A program made the translations under genes and the position numbers. The notes under the pieces were generated by a model. It saw nothing but the letters and a program-made list of their open reading frames with translations, was not told the DNA's origin and did not search any database. Shown here piece after piece: positions 47,481 to 56,411 of a stretch of 64,000 bases of DNA (position 1 is its first letter; each line of letters begins with the position of its first letter). Source of the stretch: an uncultured Methylopila sp. (GTDB lineage Bacteria; Pseudomonadota; Alphaproteobacteria; Rhizobiales; Methylopilaceae); NCBI GenBank assembly GCA_902168115.1, contig CABHPB010000124.1, positions 1-64,000 on the forward strand, given 5' to 3'.

Positions 47481-47848
47481 ACGGCTGCCGGGGCGCGAGG
47501 ATCGCCGGCGTCCTGACCGCAGGTCTCGTCGCGGCGTTCGTCGCCGGGCCGGTCCGGGCACAGTCGGTCGGGTCGGACTATCCGACGGCCGAACGCGCCG
47601 ACTACGTCTTCGGCTGCATGGCGGCGAACGGGCAGACGCGGGAGTCGCTGGAAAAGTGCTCCTGCTCGATCGACACGATCTCGACGCTGCTTCCGTACAG
47701 CGAGTACGAGGAAGCCGAGACGGTCCTGCGGATGAACAAGATCGCGGGGCAGTCGTCCGAACTGTTCCGCAGCAGCGGCGACCTGAAGGACAAGGTGTCG
47801 AACCTGCGGCGCGCGCAGGCCGAGGCCGAGATCAAGTGCTTCTACTGA
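47477..47848 (+). CDS. Small exported cysteine-containing protein, unknown function
   Basis: A 123-residue precursor. The signal peptide ends near residue 29 (GPVRAQSVG). The mature protein has Cys residues in YVFGCMAANGQ, LEKCSCSIDTIS and EIKCFY, four in total, which could form two disulfides. The middle is predicted helical (EEAETVLRMNKIAGQSSELFRSSGDLKDKVSNLRRAQAEAE). Similar short proteins with the KCSCSID motif occur near PQQ-dehydrogenase genes in methylotrophs, as far as recalled. No function assigned. Confidence 0.7.
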   Translation: MNGCRGARIAGVLTAGLVAAFVAGPVRAQSVGSDYPTAERADYVFGCMAANGQTRESLEKCSCSIDTISTLLPYSEYEEAETVLRMNKIAGQSSELFRSSGDLKDKVSNLRRAQAEAEIKCFY

Positions 47849-47875
47849 CCGCCGCGGTTCGCGGGCTCGCAAGAC

Positions 47876-47905
47876 AAAAAGGCCGGTCGCGAGACCGGCC
47901 TTTTT
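47876..47905. terminator. Bidirectional intrinsic terminator
   Basis: AAAAA-GGCCGGTC (47876-47888), loop GCGA, then GACCGGCC-TTTTT (47893-47905). The stem is perfect and has A and T runs on both sides, so it can end transcription of both convergent genes (47848 and 47928). Confidence 0.93.
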
Positions 47906-47927
47906 CGTCTGGATAGGGACGCAAGCG

Positions 47928-48800
47928 TCAGAGATTGTCGGCCTTCGCGGCGCTTTCCTGCAGGTCGGCGGAGAACGCCTTGCCCTGCGTGTCGGTGCCG
48001 GTCATGGCGAGCTTCGCGCCGGGCTTCTTGTTGTAGCTGAACTGGATCATCGGATCCTCGCTGAGCGAGATGCCGCCGTCCATGGTGAACACCGTCTCGT
48101 CGCCCTGCTTGACCTCGATGTGGTTCACGAACCAGGCAGGGATATAGGTGCGCTTCACCTGGTCCATCTGCAGGCCCGAATAGTTTGGGTGGCGGATCAT
48201 CAGCTGCGCGCGGTCGAACTTGCTGGCCTGCACCTCCGGCGCAGGCTTGTCGGACGACTGGGCGGCGACGTTGCGGAAGCGCGTTTGGCCGATCCGGTTG
48301 ATCGCCTCGTCCTGGTCCTTCAGCGCCGGCGCCGAGCACCCGCCGCTCGCCTTCACGAACTTGCCGTTCATGGCGAGCTTGCCGTCGCTGGTCTCGACCA
48401 CGGCGCGGACCGTCGAATAGGCGTTGACGCGCAGGCGGGTGGAGATCGCGAACTCCTTGCGCGGCTGGCCGAGCGCGAAGGCGGCGGCGACGGGCGAGGG
48501 GTTCTCGTCGACGATCAGGGTGACTTTCGAGATGGTGCGGTCGTCGCCCGCCGGCAGCGCGACGCTGACGTCGATCGGCACCACAGCTGCGTCCTCGGCC
48601 CGGTAGGGCGCGTCCATCTTGATAAAGTCGGCGTTGGCCTGGATGGCCTTGTCGCCGAAGGCGTCGGACTTGAAGCTCTCGAAGGTCTTGTCCGAATTCG
48701 GCTGCGCCGCGCCCTGCGCGACCGCAGGGGCCGTCGCGAGCGCGCCGAGCGAGGCGGCGAGAGCGGCCGCGTGAAACAGTCTTGTCGTGCGCGAAGCCAT
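47928..48800 (-). CDS. Quinoprotein dehydrogenase-associated SoxYZ-like carrier
   Basis: A 290-residue exported fusion of SoxY-like and SoxZ-like halves. The signal peptide ends near residue 29 (APAVAQG). The SoxY half ends in the carrier motif FVKASGGCSAPAL with Cys155, the expected swinging-arm attachment site. The SoxZ half has QLMIRHPNYSGLQMDQVKRTYIPAWFVNHIEVKQGDETVFTMDGGISLSEDP. Such fused carriers accompany PQQ-dehydrogenases and relay-type zinc hydrolases, one of which lies at 28166-29107. No sox oxidation genes are present. Confidence 0.9.
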   Translation of the reverse strand: MASRTTRLFHAAALAASLGALATAPAVAQGAAQPNSDKTFESFKSDAFGDKAIQANADFIKMDAPYRAEDAAVVPIDVSVALPAGDDRTISKVTLIVDENPSPVAAAFALGQPRKEFAISTRLRVNAYSTVRAVVETSDGKLAMNGKFVKASGGCSAPALKDQDEAINRIGQTRFRNVAAQSSDKPAPEVQASKFDRAQLMIRHPNYSGLQMDQVKRTYIPAWFVNHIEVKQGDETVFTMDGGISLSEDPMIQFSYNKKPGAKLAMTGTDTQGKAFSADLQESAAKADNL

Positions 48801-49011
48801 TGTCCGTTCTCCCGAAGAGCGCTCTTCGCGGCGCTTGCGCGGCCTTGGTCAGCGGCCTGTCCTGGTGAAAGTATATGGCGCGCAAGACATTCCGCAAAGC
48901 GCGACAACGAAAGCAGGGCGCCGACGGGCATATTGCCCAGCGTCGCCGCGCCTGCAGTGGCCGACGTCAGATTTCGACGGCCTAGATAGCCCGAGCCGAC
49001 CAGAGGAGCGG

Positions 49012-50103
49012 TCAGCGGACCACCGTGATCCGCTTCGCCGCGCGGGTCAGGCCTGTGTAGAGCCATCGCTCGCGGTGCTCGCGGAAGGCGTAGCTCTCGT
49101 CGAACAGGACGACGTCGTCCCACTGCGAGCCCTGCGCCTTGTGGACGGTGAGCGCATAGCCGTAGTCGAACTCGTCGGACCGACGGCGTTGGGCGAACGG
49201 GATCTGCTCGACGTCGCCCTCGAAGAACGAGCGCAGCACCGAGACCGAGACCGAGCGGCGGGCGCCGTCCTCGTCCGGCAGCACGTCCATTTTGACGCGC
49301 GCCGAATCCGTTCCCTTCAGCCGCTGGACGATCCATGTGCCGCCGTTGAACAGGCCCTTCGTCTTGTCGTTACGGAGGCAGACCAGCTTGTCGCCGACTG
49401 CGGGCATCGGGTCGAGAAGGCCCTTCAGTTCGCGCAGCCGCCCGTTGTAGAGGCGGCGGGTGCGGTTGGTGCCGACCAGCACCTGGTCCGCCGCGGTCAC
49501 CATCTCCGTCTCCAGCTGTCTGCGAGAGACGATGCGGCTCTCGCCGTAGTCGCCGAGGGCCAGCTCCCGTCCTTCCCGTACGTCGAGCGACATTCGGATG
49601 ATGGGATCGTCGGCGGCCTGCCGGTGGACCTCGGTCAGCATCGCGTCGGGCTCGGCGTCGGTGAAGAACCCGCCGCCCTTCACCGGCGGCAGCTGCGCCG
49701 GATCGCCCAGGACCAGCACCTTTTTGCCGAAGGACAGCAGATCGCGCCCGAGCTCCTCGTCGACCATCGAGCACTCGTCGATGACGATGAGGTCCGCCTC
49801 CGCCGCCGCGCCCTGCCGGTTGATGGCGAAGGAGGGGCCTTCCTCGTCGCCGCCGCGCGGCCGGTAGATCATGGCGTGGATCGTCGTCGCGCCCGTGCAG
49901 CCCTTGCCGCGCATGACCAGCGCCGCCTTGCCGGTATAGGCGCCGAAGGCGACGTCGCCGTCGATGTCCTCGGCCAGATGGCGGGCGAGGGTGGTCTTGC
50001 CGGTGCCGGCGAAGCCGAACAGCCGGAACACCTGCTCGCGCGGTCGCCGCACCCAGTCGGCGACCGTCTTGAGAGCTGCGTCCTGCTGAGGCGACCAACG
50101 CAT
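49012..50103 (-). CDS. RecD-like ATP-dependent DNA helicase
   Basis: A 363-residue superfamily 1B helicase, shorter than RecD2. Walker A is FGFAGTGKTTLARHL at about residues 29-43. Walker B/motif II is LIVIDECSMVDEE, then VLVLGDPAQLPPVKGGGFF. The C-terminal UvrD-like part includes DYGYALTVHKAQGSQWDDVVLFDE and WLYTGLTRAAKRITVV. It lacks a RecBC context and may act alone in repair or replication restart. It is monocistronic, and its start faces the gap holding a possible sRNA. Confidence 0.9.
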   Translation of the reverse strand: MRWSPQQDAALKTVADWVRRPREQVFRLFGFAGTGKTTLARHLAEDIDGDVAFGAYTGKAALVMRGKGCTGATTIHAMIYRPRGGDEEGPSFAINRQGAAAEADLIVIDECSMVDEELGRDLLSFGKKVLVLGDPAQLPPVKGGGFFTDAEPDAMLTEVHRQAADDPIIRMSLDVREGRELALGDYGESRIVSRRQLETEMVTAADQVLVGTNRTRRLYNGRLRELKGLLDPMPAVGDKLVCLRNDKTKGLFNGGTWIVQRLKGTDSARVKMDVLPDEDGARRSVSVSVLRSFFEGDVEQIPFAQRRRSDEFDYGYALTVHKAQGSQWDDVVLFDESYAFREHRERWLYTGLTRAAKRITVVR

Positions 50104-50471
50104 TCGAAAATGTTCCGGACCTAAACTGCGACCGGCTTTCTAGCGCGAGTCGCGCTTTCGACCTCCCGACCGCCGATCGATAGCCGGCTCCTGAAGTATG
50201 AGGACAGCATTCCTAGCAATTATTGAGACGAGATACCTATTTAAGACAATATGCCAGTCATCGTTGCAAGCGTTCGGTTTGCCGAACGCTTTTTGGCGTC
50301 GCGCTCTTAGCATGTTCTTATCAAGCGTAAATCACGCGGTCGTCAGTATTGAATGATGTAATTTCACAGTTTTGTAGCCGCTATGGATTCTATATTGCGA
50401 CGTCTTACGTCATTCCTCGCGACTGATCGTGGTCATGTCGAAGGTTGCAACGACAATTAAGAGGGATGACG
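50104..50471. other. Divergent gap with an internal terminator (possible sRNA)
   Basis: 368 bp, unusually AT-rich for this genome, between the helicase and a small secreted protein, which diverge. It holds an intrinsic terminator at 50269-50294 on the plus strand with no gene upstream of it on that strand, so a short RNA may end there. Downstream, TTGCGACGTCTTACG and the following bases (50395-50423) resemble a stretch upstream of the gene at 42997. Confidence 0.5.
50269..50294 (+). terminator. Orphan intrinsic terminator in divergent gap
   Basis: AGCGTTCGG (50269-50277), loop TTTG, then CCGAACGCT (50282-50290) and TTTT. The stem is perfect. No annotated plus-strand gene ends nearby; the closest plus-strand gene starts 178 bp later. 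Confidence 0.85.
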
Positions 50472-50801
50472 ATGCATATGCCGAACGCCGTCAAATCAGC
50501 TGCGCTTGGATTCGCCGTTCTTGCGCTCGCCGCCGGTCCCGCCCTTGCGGTGACCGTGCAGAATCCGACGGACAAGCCGCTGGAGGTGACGGCGGATCTC
50601 GGCGCGTCGGAGCCGAAGGTCACTGTCGACGCCGGCAAGTCGGCCAAGCTCGACTGCCCCGAAGGCTGCGAAGTCCGAGCCGTCGGCCTCAACAGCTACG
50701 GCGTGTCCGCGAAGACCGGCGACAAGCTGACAGTGAAGGACGGCGCGCTGGCCTTCGCGGAGGGCGCCTCGACCGAGAAGGGCAAGACGAAGACCCAGTA
50801 G
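50472..50801 (+). CDS. Small exported protein of unknown function
   Basis: About 109 residues from ATG 50472, chosen because GAGGG (50461-50465) is spaced six bases before it; ATG 50466 and 50478 are alternatives. The signal peptide ends near residue 26 (AAGPALAVTV). The mature domain is a short beta-rich module (VQNPTDKPLEVTADLGASEPKVTVDAGKSAKLDCPEGCEVRAVGLNSYG) with one CxxxC pair. A terminator follows. Function unknown; it may be cotargeted with the element shared with 42997. Confidence 0.7.
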   Translation: MHMPNAVKSAALGFAVLALAAGPALAVTVQNPTDKPLEVTADLGASEPKVTVDAGKSAKLDCPEGCEVRAVGLNSYGVSAKTGDKLTVKDGALAFAEGASTEKGKTKTQ

Positions 50802-50821
50802 CCTCGGTCCCGATCGGAGGG

Positions 50822-50857
50822 ACGGCCGCGTCCCCACCTCCTCCCGCGGCCGTTTCT
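50822..50857 (+). terminator. Intrinsic terminator after the small exported protein
   Basis: Stem ACGGCCGCG (50822-50830) pairs with CGCGGCCGT (50845-50853), loop of 14 bases, followed by TTTCTT. It separates the gene at 50472 from the thioredoxin-like gene. Confidence 0.8.
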
Positions 50858-50924
50858 TCGACGGATGATCCTCGCGGCCTCGGCTGCGTAGACATGGCGC
50901 CGACACCGCTTCGAGGAGGCTCTC

Positions 50925-51311
50925 ATGCCGTCGCGCCGCGCAGTTCTGATCGCCGCCTTCTGTCTTGCGACCCCTTTGGTCGCGCATGCGCAGGGGATGA
51001 TGCGGTTCGCCTCCGCGAATTTCGCGGCCGCGCAGGAGAAGGGCGGTCCGGTGATCGTCCATATCGACGCGACATGGTGTCCGACATGCCGCGCGCAGAA
51101 GCCGATTCTGGACAGGCTGCTCGGCCAGCCGAAATACGCCGCCGTCAGGGCGTTTTCCGTGGACTATGATTCGGAAAAGCCCGTGATGCGCGAGCTGTCC
51201 GCGCCCGACAGATCGACGATCCTCGTCTTTTCGAAAGGCAAGGAGGTCGCCCGCTCCACGGGCGATACGTCGGAGGACAAGATCGCGGCCCTGCTCGACA
51301 AGGGCCTCTAG
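50925..51311 (+). CDS. Periplasmic thioredoxin-like protein
   Basis: A 128-residue exported thioredoxin-fold protein. The signal peptide ends near residue 23 (LVAHAQG). The redox motif WCPTC is at 51-55 in HIDATWCPTCRAQKPILDRLL. RSTILVFSKGKEVARSTGDTSEDKIAALL completes the fold; a cis-proline equivalent is not obvious (the segment reads DRSTILV). It could serve cytochrome c maturation or reduce disulfides of the secreted proteins nearby. No operon partner. Confidence 0.87.
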   Translation: MPSRRAVLIAAFCLATPLVAHAQGMMRFASANFAAAQEKGGPVIVHIDATWCPTCRAQKPILDRLLGQPKYAAVRAFSVDYDSEKPVMRELSAPDRSTILVFSKGKEVARSTGDTSEDKIAALLDKGL

Positions 51312-51444
51312 GGGCGCCGCCACGCTCGCCGGACCGTCCGCTCTTTGCTGAGATCGCGTCCGATCGCCTTGATGTGGCGCCAATCCTCGCCGACACTCGC
51401 AGCTTCTCTCTGAGGCTTCGGCGCTCGGAACACGCCCGGTCCGC

Positions 51445-53322
51445 ATGGCCGAGCGCGATCCGGTCGCCTTGCTCGGCAAGCGGGTGGGCATGGACAGCAT
51501 CGCGGTCGTCAACGCCGTCGTTCTTTTCGGCGCCGCGCTGCTGCTCGTCGGTATTCTGTCGTCACTGGTGGCGTCTCGCTTCGGCGCCCCGCTGCTGCTC
51601 GTCTTCCTGCTCATCGGCATGTTGACCGGGATCGACGGCCCCGGCGGCGTGAGTTTCGAGGATTACCGGCTCACCTATCTCGTCGGCTCGATCGCGCTCG
51701 CCATCATCCTGTTCGACGGCGGGCTCAGGACGCGCATCTCGCACATGGCGGGGGCACTCTGGCCGGCCGTCAGTCTCGCGACGATCGGCGTCGTGGTGAC
51801 GGCCGGGGTCATCGGCTCCTTCGCGGCGATCATTCTGAACATCGGCTGGCTGCAGGGTCTGCTGATCGGCGCCACGATCGCCTCGACCGACGCGGCAGCG
51901 GTGTTCTTCCTGATCCGCGCGAGCGGCCTCCAGCTCCAGCGGCGCGTCGGCGCGACGCTCGAGATCGAGTCCAGCACCAACGATCCCGTCGCGGTGTTCC
52001 TGACCGTCCTGCTCGTCGGCCTCGCCACCGCCGCGAGCGGCCATGGCGCGGCGGACATCGTCGGCCACTTCCTGCAGGAGGCCGTGATCGGCGGCGCTGC
52101 GGGCGTGGCCGGCGGCTTCGCGCTCGCCTTCGTGCTCAACCGCGTCGACCTGCCGTCCGGTCTCCACCCGCTGTTCGTGGTGACGGGCGTCGTCGCCCTG
52201 TTCGCGCTGGCGGCGGTCCTGCACGGCTCGGGCTTCCTCGCCGTGTATATCGCCGGCATCGTCGTCGGGAACCGTCAGGTGCGCGCTCTGCCGAGCATCA
52301 TCGCGTTCCACGACACGGTGACCTGGCTCTGCCAGATCGTGATGTTCCTCGTGCTCGGCCTGCTGGTGACGCCGAGCGAGATGATCCGGACCCTGCTGCC
52401 GGCGCTCGCCATCGCGTTCGGGCTGATCTTCGTGGCGCGCCCCCTGGCGGTCGCTCTCTGCCTCCTGCCGTTCGGCTTCTCGCGCAAGGAGATCGGCTTC
52501 GTCGGATGGGTCGGGCTGCGCGGCGCCGTCTCGATCTTCCTCGCCGCGATCCCGACGCTCGCGAAGGCCCCGAACGCAGACGTCATCTTCAACGTCGCCT
52601 TCGTGGTCGTGATCGTCTCGCTGATCGTTCAGGGCTGGACGCTGACGCCCCTCGCCAAACGTCTCGGACTTGCGGTGCGCCAGACCGCCCGCAGCGTGCA
52701 GCGCGTCGAGATCGACCTGCCCGGCCAGCTCGCGCAGGAGATGGTCGGCTATCAGGTCACCCCGCATTGCCCGATCCTGTTCCGTGATTCCGTGCCCAAA
52801 TGGGCGAAGCCGGTGTTCGTCGTGCGGGAATCGGCGATCCTCGATCCGAGGCAGGCCGGTCCTCTGAAGCCGGGAGACTTCGGCTATTTCCTCGCGGCGC
52901 CCGAGCGCGTCGCCGAACTCGACGGCCTGTTCGCCTCGACGGAAGGCGGTCGCGCGCGGCCGGCGCTCGGCGAGTTCCCGCTGCGCGGCGAGACCGCGCT
53001 GTCGGTGCTCGTCGGCATGTACGGGCTCGAGGTGCAGCCCGAGGCGGCGGGGCTTTCCGTCGCCGAGATCTTCGCCGCGCGGTTCGAGAACGAGCCGACG
53101 GTCGGCGACACGCTGGACTTCGGCGCGGCGACGCTGATCGCGCGCGCGGTCGACGATGGCAAGGTGGTGCGCGCCGGTCTCAGGATCGAGGACGAGGGCG
53201 ACCAGGACGAGGCGACACCCGCGTCGTCGTCCCAGACGGCCGACACGGCGCGATCCCGATCCGGCTACCTCGACGCCTTAGTGCGCGCCGGCGCGGCGGC
53301 GCGCAGGAAAGCGGGTTTCTAA
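51445..53322 (+). CDS. Potassium/proton antiporter (NhaP2/CvrA family)
   Basis: A 625-residue membrane antiporter of the CPA1 group. About 12-13 membrane segments fill residues 20-415, including the conserved ATIASTDAAAVFFLIR and LEIESSTNDPVAVFLTVLL segments with acidic transport residues. A cytoplasmic TrkA-C/CorC-like region occupies the C-terminal 200 residues (IDLPGQLAQEMVGYQVTPHCPI and LPLRGETALSVLVGMYG-like). It exports K+ and possibly other cations in exchange for protons. A second in-frame ATG at 51490 (MDSIAVV) is also a plausible start. Confidence 0.9.
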   Translation: MAERDPVALLGKRVGMDSIAVVNAVVLFGAALLLVGILSSLVASRFGAPLLLVFLLIGMLTGIDGPGGVSFEDYRLTYLVGSIALAIILFDGGLRTRISHMAGALWPAVSLATIGVVVTAGVIGSFAAIILNIGWLQGLLIGATIASTDAAAVFFLIRASGLQLQRRVGATLEIESSTNDPVAVFLTVLLVGLATAASGHGAADIVGHFLQEAVIGGAAGVAGGFALAFVLNRVDLPSGLHPLFVVTGVVALFALAAVLHGSGFLAVYIAGIVVGNRQVRALPSIIAFHDTVTWLCQIVMFLVLGLLVTPSEMIRTLLPALAIAFGLIFVARPLAVALCLLPFGFSRKEIGFVGWVGLRGAVSIFLAAIPTLAKAPNADVIFNVAFVVVIVSLIVQGWTLTPLAKRLGLAVRQTARSVQRVEIDLPGQLAQEMVGYQVTPHCPILFRDSVPKWAKPVFVVRESAILDPRQAGPLKPGDFGYFLAAPERVAELDGLFASTEGGRARPALGEFPLRGETALSVLVGMYGLEVQPEAAGLSVAEIFAARFENEPTVGDTLDFGAATLIARAVDDGKVVRAGLRIEDEGDQDEATPASSSQTADTARSRSGYLDALVRAGAAARRKAGF

Positions 53323-53358
53323 ACGCTTTGGAAACCATGTCGCGGCGATCTTCGAGTC

Positions 53359-53670
53359 ATGATCGTCCGCACCAAATGGCGCATCGTCGTCGCCCAGGTC
53401 CTGCTCTGGCTCGTGGCGGCCGGCGCGGTGACTTATTTCAGCCAGCAGGCCTATGTCGGCGATCACGGTCTCGTGGCGAGCCGCGCCATGGAGGCGGAGA
53501 TCGCGCTGCTGCAGGCGCGCCTCGACACGGTCAAAGCCGAGCGCGCCGCGGTCGAGCACCGCATCGACCTGCTCTCGACCGAGCGGATCGATCCTGACCT
53601 GCTCGACGAGCAGGCGCGCACCGATCTCGGCTGGATCAGCCCCAACGAGCGCGTCCTGCAGCGCGAGTAG
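53359..53670 (+). CDS. FtsB/DivIC-like septum formation initiator
   Basis: A 103-residue bitopic protein. One membrane segment (residues about 9-28: IVVAQVLLWLVAAGAVTYF) is followed by a coiled coil (MEAEIALLQARLDTVKAERAAVEHRIDLLS) and the family end SERIDPDLLDEQARTDLGWISPNERVL. FtsB joins FtsL and FtsQ in the divisome. In alphaproteobacteria it usually lies directly upstream of pdhA, as here (155-bp gap), which supports the assignment. Confidence 0.88.
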   Translation: MIVRTKWRIVVAQVLLWLVAAGAVTYFSQQAYVGDHGLVASRAMEAEIALLQARLDTVKAERAAVEHRIDLLSTERIDPDLLDEQARTDLGWISPNERVLQRE

Positions 53671-53825
53671 GGCCGCCATGCGCGTCGCGGATGTCGACGG
53701 GCTTCCGACTTTGGTCTAACCCTTTCTCACAAGAGTCTTCTGTGGCGGCGCGCGCGCTCGATTTCGGTCGGGTAGCGCGTTAGCTTCCTCGAATAAGAAG
53801 ACCAGGAAACGAGCCAGGGGACGAC

Positions 53826-54929
53826 ATGGCCGCTACAGCCGCCAAGGCAGCGCCGCGCAAAACCGCCGGCAAATCCGCTCCCAAGCCAAGCGCCAAGAAC
53901 GCGTCCGGCACGAGCGCCAAGAGCGCGTCCGGCGCGAACGCCAAGAGCCCGGTCTCCAACGGCGCGCTCAAATTCAGCAAGGACGAGGAGCTGCGCGCCT
54001 ATCGCGACATGCTCCTGATCCGCCGCTTCGAGGAGAAGGCCGGCCAGCTCTACGGCATGGGCCTCATCGGCGGCTTCTGCCACCTCTACATCGGCCAGGA
54101 AGCGGTCGTCACCGGCATGCAGATGGCGCTCGAACAGGGCGACCAAGTCATCACCGGCTATCGCGACCACGGTCACATGCTCGCCTGCGAGATGGACCCG
54201 AAGGGCGTTATGGCCGAGCTCACGGGGCGCCGCGGAGGCTACTCCAAGGGCAAGGGCGGCTCGATGCACATGTTCAGCGTCGAGAAGCAGTTCTACGGCG
54301 GCCACGGCATTGTCGGCGCGCAGGTCTCGCTCGGCACCGGGCTCGCCTTCGCCAACAGGTACCGCAAGAACGGCAAGGTCTCGCTCGCCTATTTCGGCGA
54401 CGGCGCGTCGAACCAGGGTCAGGTCTACGAGAGCTTCAACATGGCGAAGCTCTGGAAGCTGCCGGTCGTCTACGTCATCGAGAACAACAAGTACGGGATG
54501 GGCACCTCGCTCGAGCGCGCCTCCTCGACGACCAATCTCAGCCATCGCGGCGCGAGTTTCGACATTCCGGGCGAGCAGGTCGACGGCATGGACGTACGCG
54601 CGGTGAAGGCCGCCGCCGACCGCGCCGTGAAGCACGCCCGCGAGGGGAACGGCCCGTACATCCTCGAGATGATCACCTACCGCTATCGCGGCCACTCCAT
54701 GTCCGACCCGGCCAAGTACCGGTCGAAGGAGGAGGTCCAGAAGATGCGTGAGACCCACGACCCGATCGAGATGGTCCGCAAGCGCATCGTCGACGGGAAG
54801 CTCGCGAGCGAAGACGACCTCAAGGGCGTCGACAAGGAGGTCCGCGACATCGTCAACGCGGCCGCCGAGTTCGCGACCAACGACCCCGAGCCAGATCCCT
54901 CCGAGCTCTGGACCGACATCCTGCGCTGA
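53826..54929 (+). CDS. pdhA: Pyruvate dehydrogenase E1 component, alpha subunit
   Basis: A 367-residue E1-alpha. The first 45 residues are a low-complexity Ala/Lys/Ser linker (AKNASGTSAKSASGANAKS). The catalytic core follows: RRFEEKAGQLYGMGLIGGFCHLYIGQEAV, the TPP motif GDGASNQGQVYESFNMAKLWKLPVVYVIENNKYGMGTS, and the phosphorylation-loop region YRYRGHSMSDPAKYRSKEE. It decarboxylates pyruvate with E1-beta. It leads the pdhA-pdhB-(DUF5076)-pdhC operon. Confidence 0.96.
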   Translation: MAATAAKAAPRKTAGKSAPKPSAKNASGTSAKSASGANAKSPVSNGALKFSKDEELRAYRDMLLIRRFEEKAGQLYGMGLIGGFCHLYIGQEAVVTGMQMALEQGDQVITGYRDHGHMLACEMDPKGVMAELTGRRGGYSKGKGGSMHMFSVEKQFYGGHGIVGAQVSLGTGLAFANRYRKNGKVSLAYFGDGASNQGQVYESFNMAKLWKLPVVYVIENNKYGMGTSLERASSTTNLSHRGASFDIPGEQVDGMDVRAVKAAADRAVKHAREGNGPYILEMITYRYRGHSMSDPAKYRSKEEVQKMRETHDPIEMVRKRIVDGKLASEDDLKGVDKEVRDIVNAAAEFATNDPEPDPSELWTDILR

Positions 54930-55004
54930 GCTCCGGCGGCGTATGTCCGCCCCGTCCGTCAGGCCGGGGCTACCAAGAAGACTCAGGACAAGGGAACGTC
55001 CAAC

Positions 55005-56411
55005 ATGCCGATCGAAGTCCTCATGCCGGCGCTGTCGCCGACCATGGAGGCGGGCAAGCTCGCCAAGTGGCTGAAGAAGGAAGGCGATAGCGTCAAGTCG
55101 GGCGACGTCATCGCCGAGATCGAGACCGACAAGGCGACCATGGAGGTCGAGGCGGTCGACGAGGGCACGCTCGGCAAGATCCTCATCGACGAGGGCGCCG
55201 AGGACGTGAAGGTCAACACGCCTATCGCGCTGATACTCGGCGAAGGCGAAGACTCTTCCGCGCTCAAGAACGGCGGTTCGGGGCCTGCGCCCAAGGCCGA
55301 GGAGCCGCCCGCCAAAGCGGAGGTCGAGGCGAAGTCCGGGGACAAGTCGCCGGCCAAGGTCGAGTCCGCCGCCGCCAACCCGCCACAGCCCATGGCCCAG
55401 CCCGAGCCCGACGTGCCGGAAGGCACCGAGATGGTCACCCAGACCGTCCGCGAGGCGCTTCGCGACGCGATGGCCGAGGAGATGCGGAAGGACGACACCG
55501 TCTTCCTGATGGGCGAGGAAGTCGCCGAGTACCAGGGCGCCTACAAGGTCAGCCAGGGGCTGCTCGACGAGTTTGGCAAGGAGCGGGTGATCGACACCCC
55601 GATCACCGAGCACGGCTTCGCCGGCGTCGGCGTCGGCGCGGCGCTGGCGGGGCTAAAGCCCATCGTCGAGTTCATGACCTTCAACTTCGCGATGCAGGCG
55701 ATCGACCACATCATCAATTCCGCGGCGAAGACGCTCTACATGTCCGGCGGCCAGATGGGCTGCTCGATCGTGTTCCGTGGCGCGAACGGCGCGGCCGCCC
55801 GCGTCGCCGCCCAGCACAGCCAGGACTACGCCTCCTGGTACTCGAACGTGCCGGGCCTCACCGTCATCGCGCCCTACACGGCCGCGGACGCTAAGGGCCT
55901 GCTGAAGTCCGCGATCCGAGATGGCAACACGGTCGTCTTCCTCGAGAACGAGATCCTCTACGGCCAGTCCTTCCCGGTGCCGAAGCTCGACGACTACGTC
56001 GTGCCGATCGGCAAGGCCAGGATCGCCCGGCCGGGCAAGGACGTGACCCTCGTCGCCTGGTCGATCGGCATGACCTATGCGCTGAAGGCGGCCGAGAAGC
56101 TCGCCGAGGACGGGATCGAGGCAGAGGTCATCGACCTCAGGACCATCCGCCCGATGGACACCGAGACGATCATCGAGTCCGTCAAGAAGACCGGCCGCAT
56201 CGTCACGATCGAGGAGGGCTGGGCGCAGTCCGGCGTCGGCGCGGAAATCTCCGCACGGGTGACCGAGCAGGCCTTCGACTGGCTGGACGCGCCGGTGACG
56301 CGCGTCTCCGGCAAGGACGTGCCGATGCCCTACGCGGCCAATCTCGAGAAACTGGCGCTGCCGAGCGTCGATGAAGTGGTGCAGGCGGCCAAGGCCGTCT
56401 GCTACCGCTGA
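55005..56411 (+). CDS. pdhB: Pyruvate dehydrogenase E1 component, beta subunit with N-terminal lipoyl domain
   Basis: A 468-residue protein. Residues 1-80 form a lipoyl domain with lipoyl-lysine Lys43 in [15 protein letters not shown]. An Ala/Pro/Lys-rich linker (about 85-140) leads to the E1-beta core ([41 protein letters not shown]). The lipoyl fusion on E1-beta is usual for alphaproteobacteria. Its stop overlaps the next ATG by one base. It works with pdhA and pdhC in pyruvate oxidation to acetyl-CoA. Confidence 0.96.
   Translation: MPIEVLMPALSPTMEAGKLAKWLKKEGDSVKSGDVIAEIETDKATMEVEAVDEGTLGKILIDEGAEDVKVNTPIALILGEGEDSSALKNGGSGPAPKAEEPPAKAEVEAKSGDKSPAKVESAAANPPQPMAQPEPDVPEGTEMVTQTVREALRDAMAEEMRKDDTVFLMGEEVAEYQGAYKVSQGLLDEFGKERVIDTPITEHGFAGVGVGAALAGLKPIVEFMTFNFAMQAIDHIINSAAKTLYMSGGQMGCSIVFRGANGAAARVAAQHSQDYASWYSNVPGLTVIAPYTAADAKGLLKSAIRDGNTVVFLENEILYGQSFPVPKLDDYVVPIGKARIARPGKDVTLVAWSIGMTYALKAAEKLAEDGIEAEVIDLRTIRPMDTETIIESVKKTGRIVTIEEGWAQSGVGAEISARVTEQAFDWLDAPVTRVSGKDVPMPYAANLEKLALPSVDEVVQAAKAVCYR

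Noticed and set aside
47928-48800. Thiosulfate oxidation (sox) locus
   Set aside because: Only the fused SoxYZ-like carrier is present, with no soxA, soxB, soxX or soxCD; its setting is PQQ methanol oxidation.
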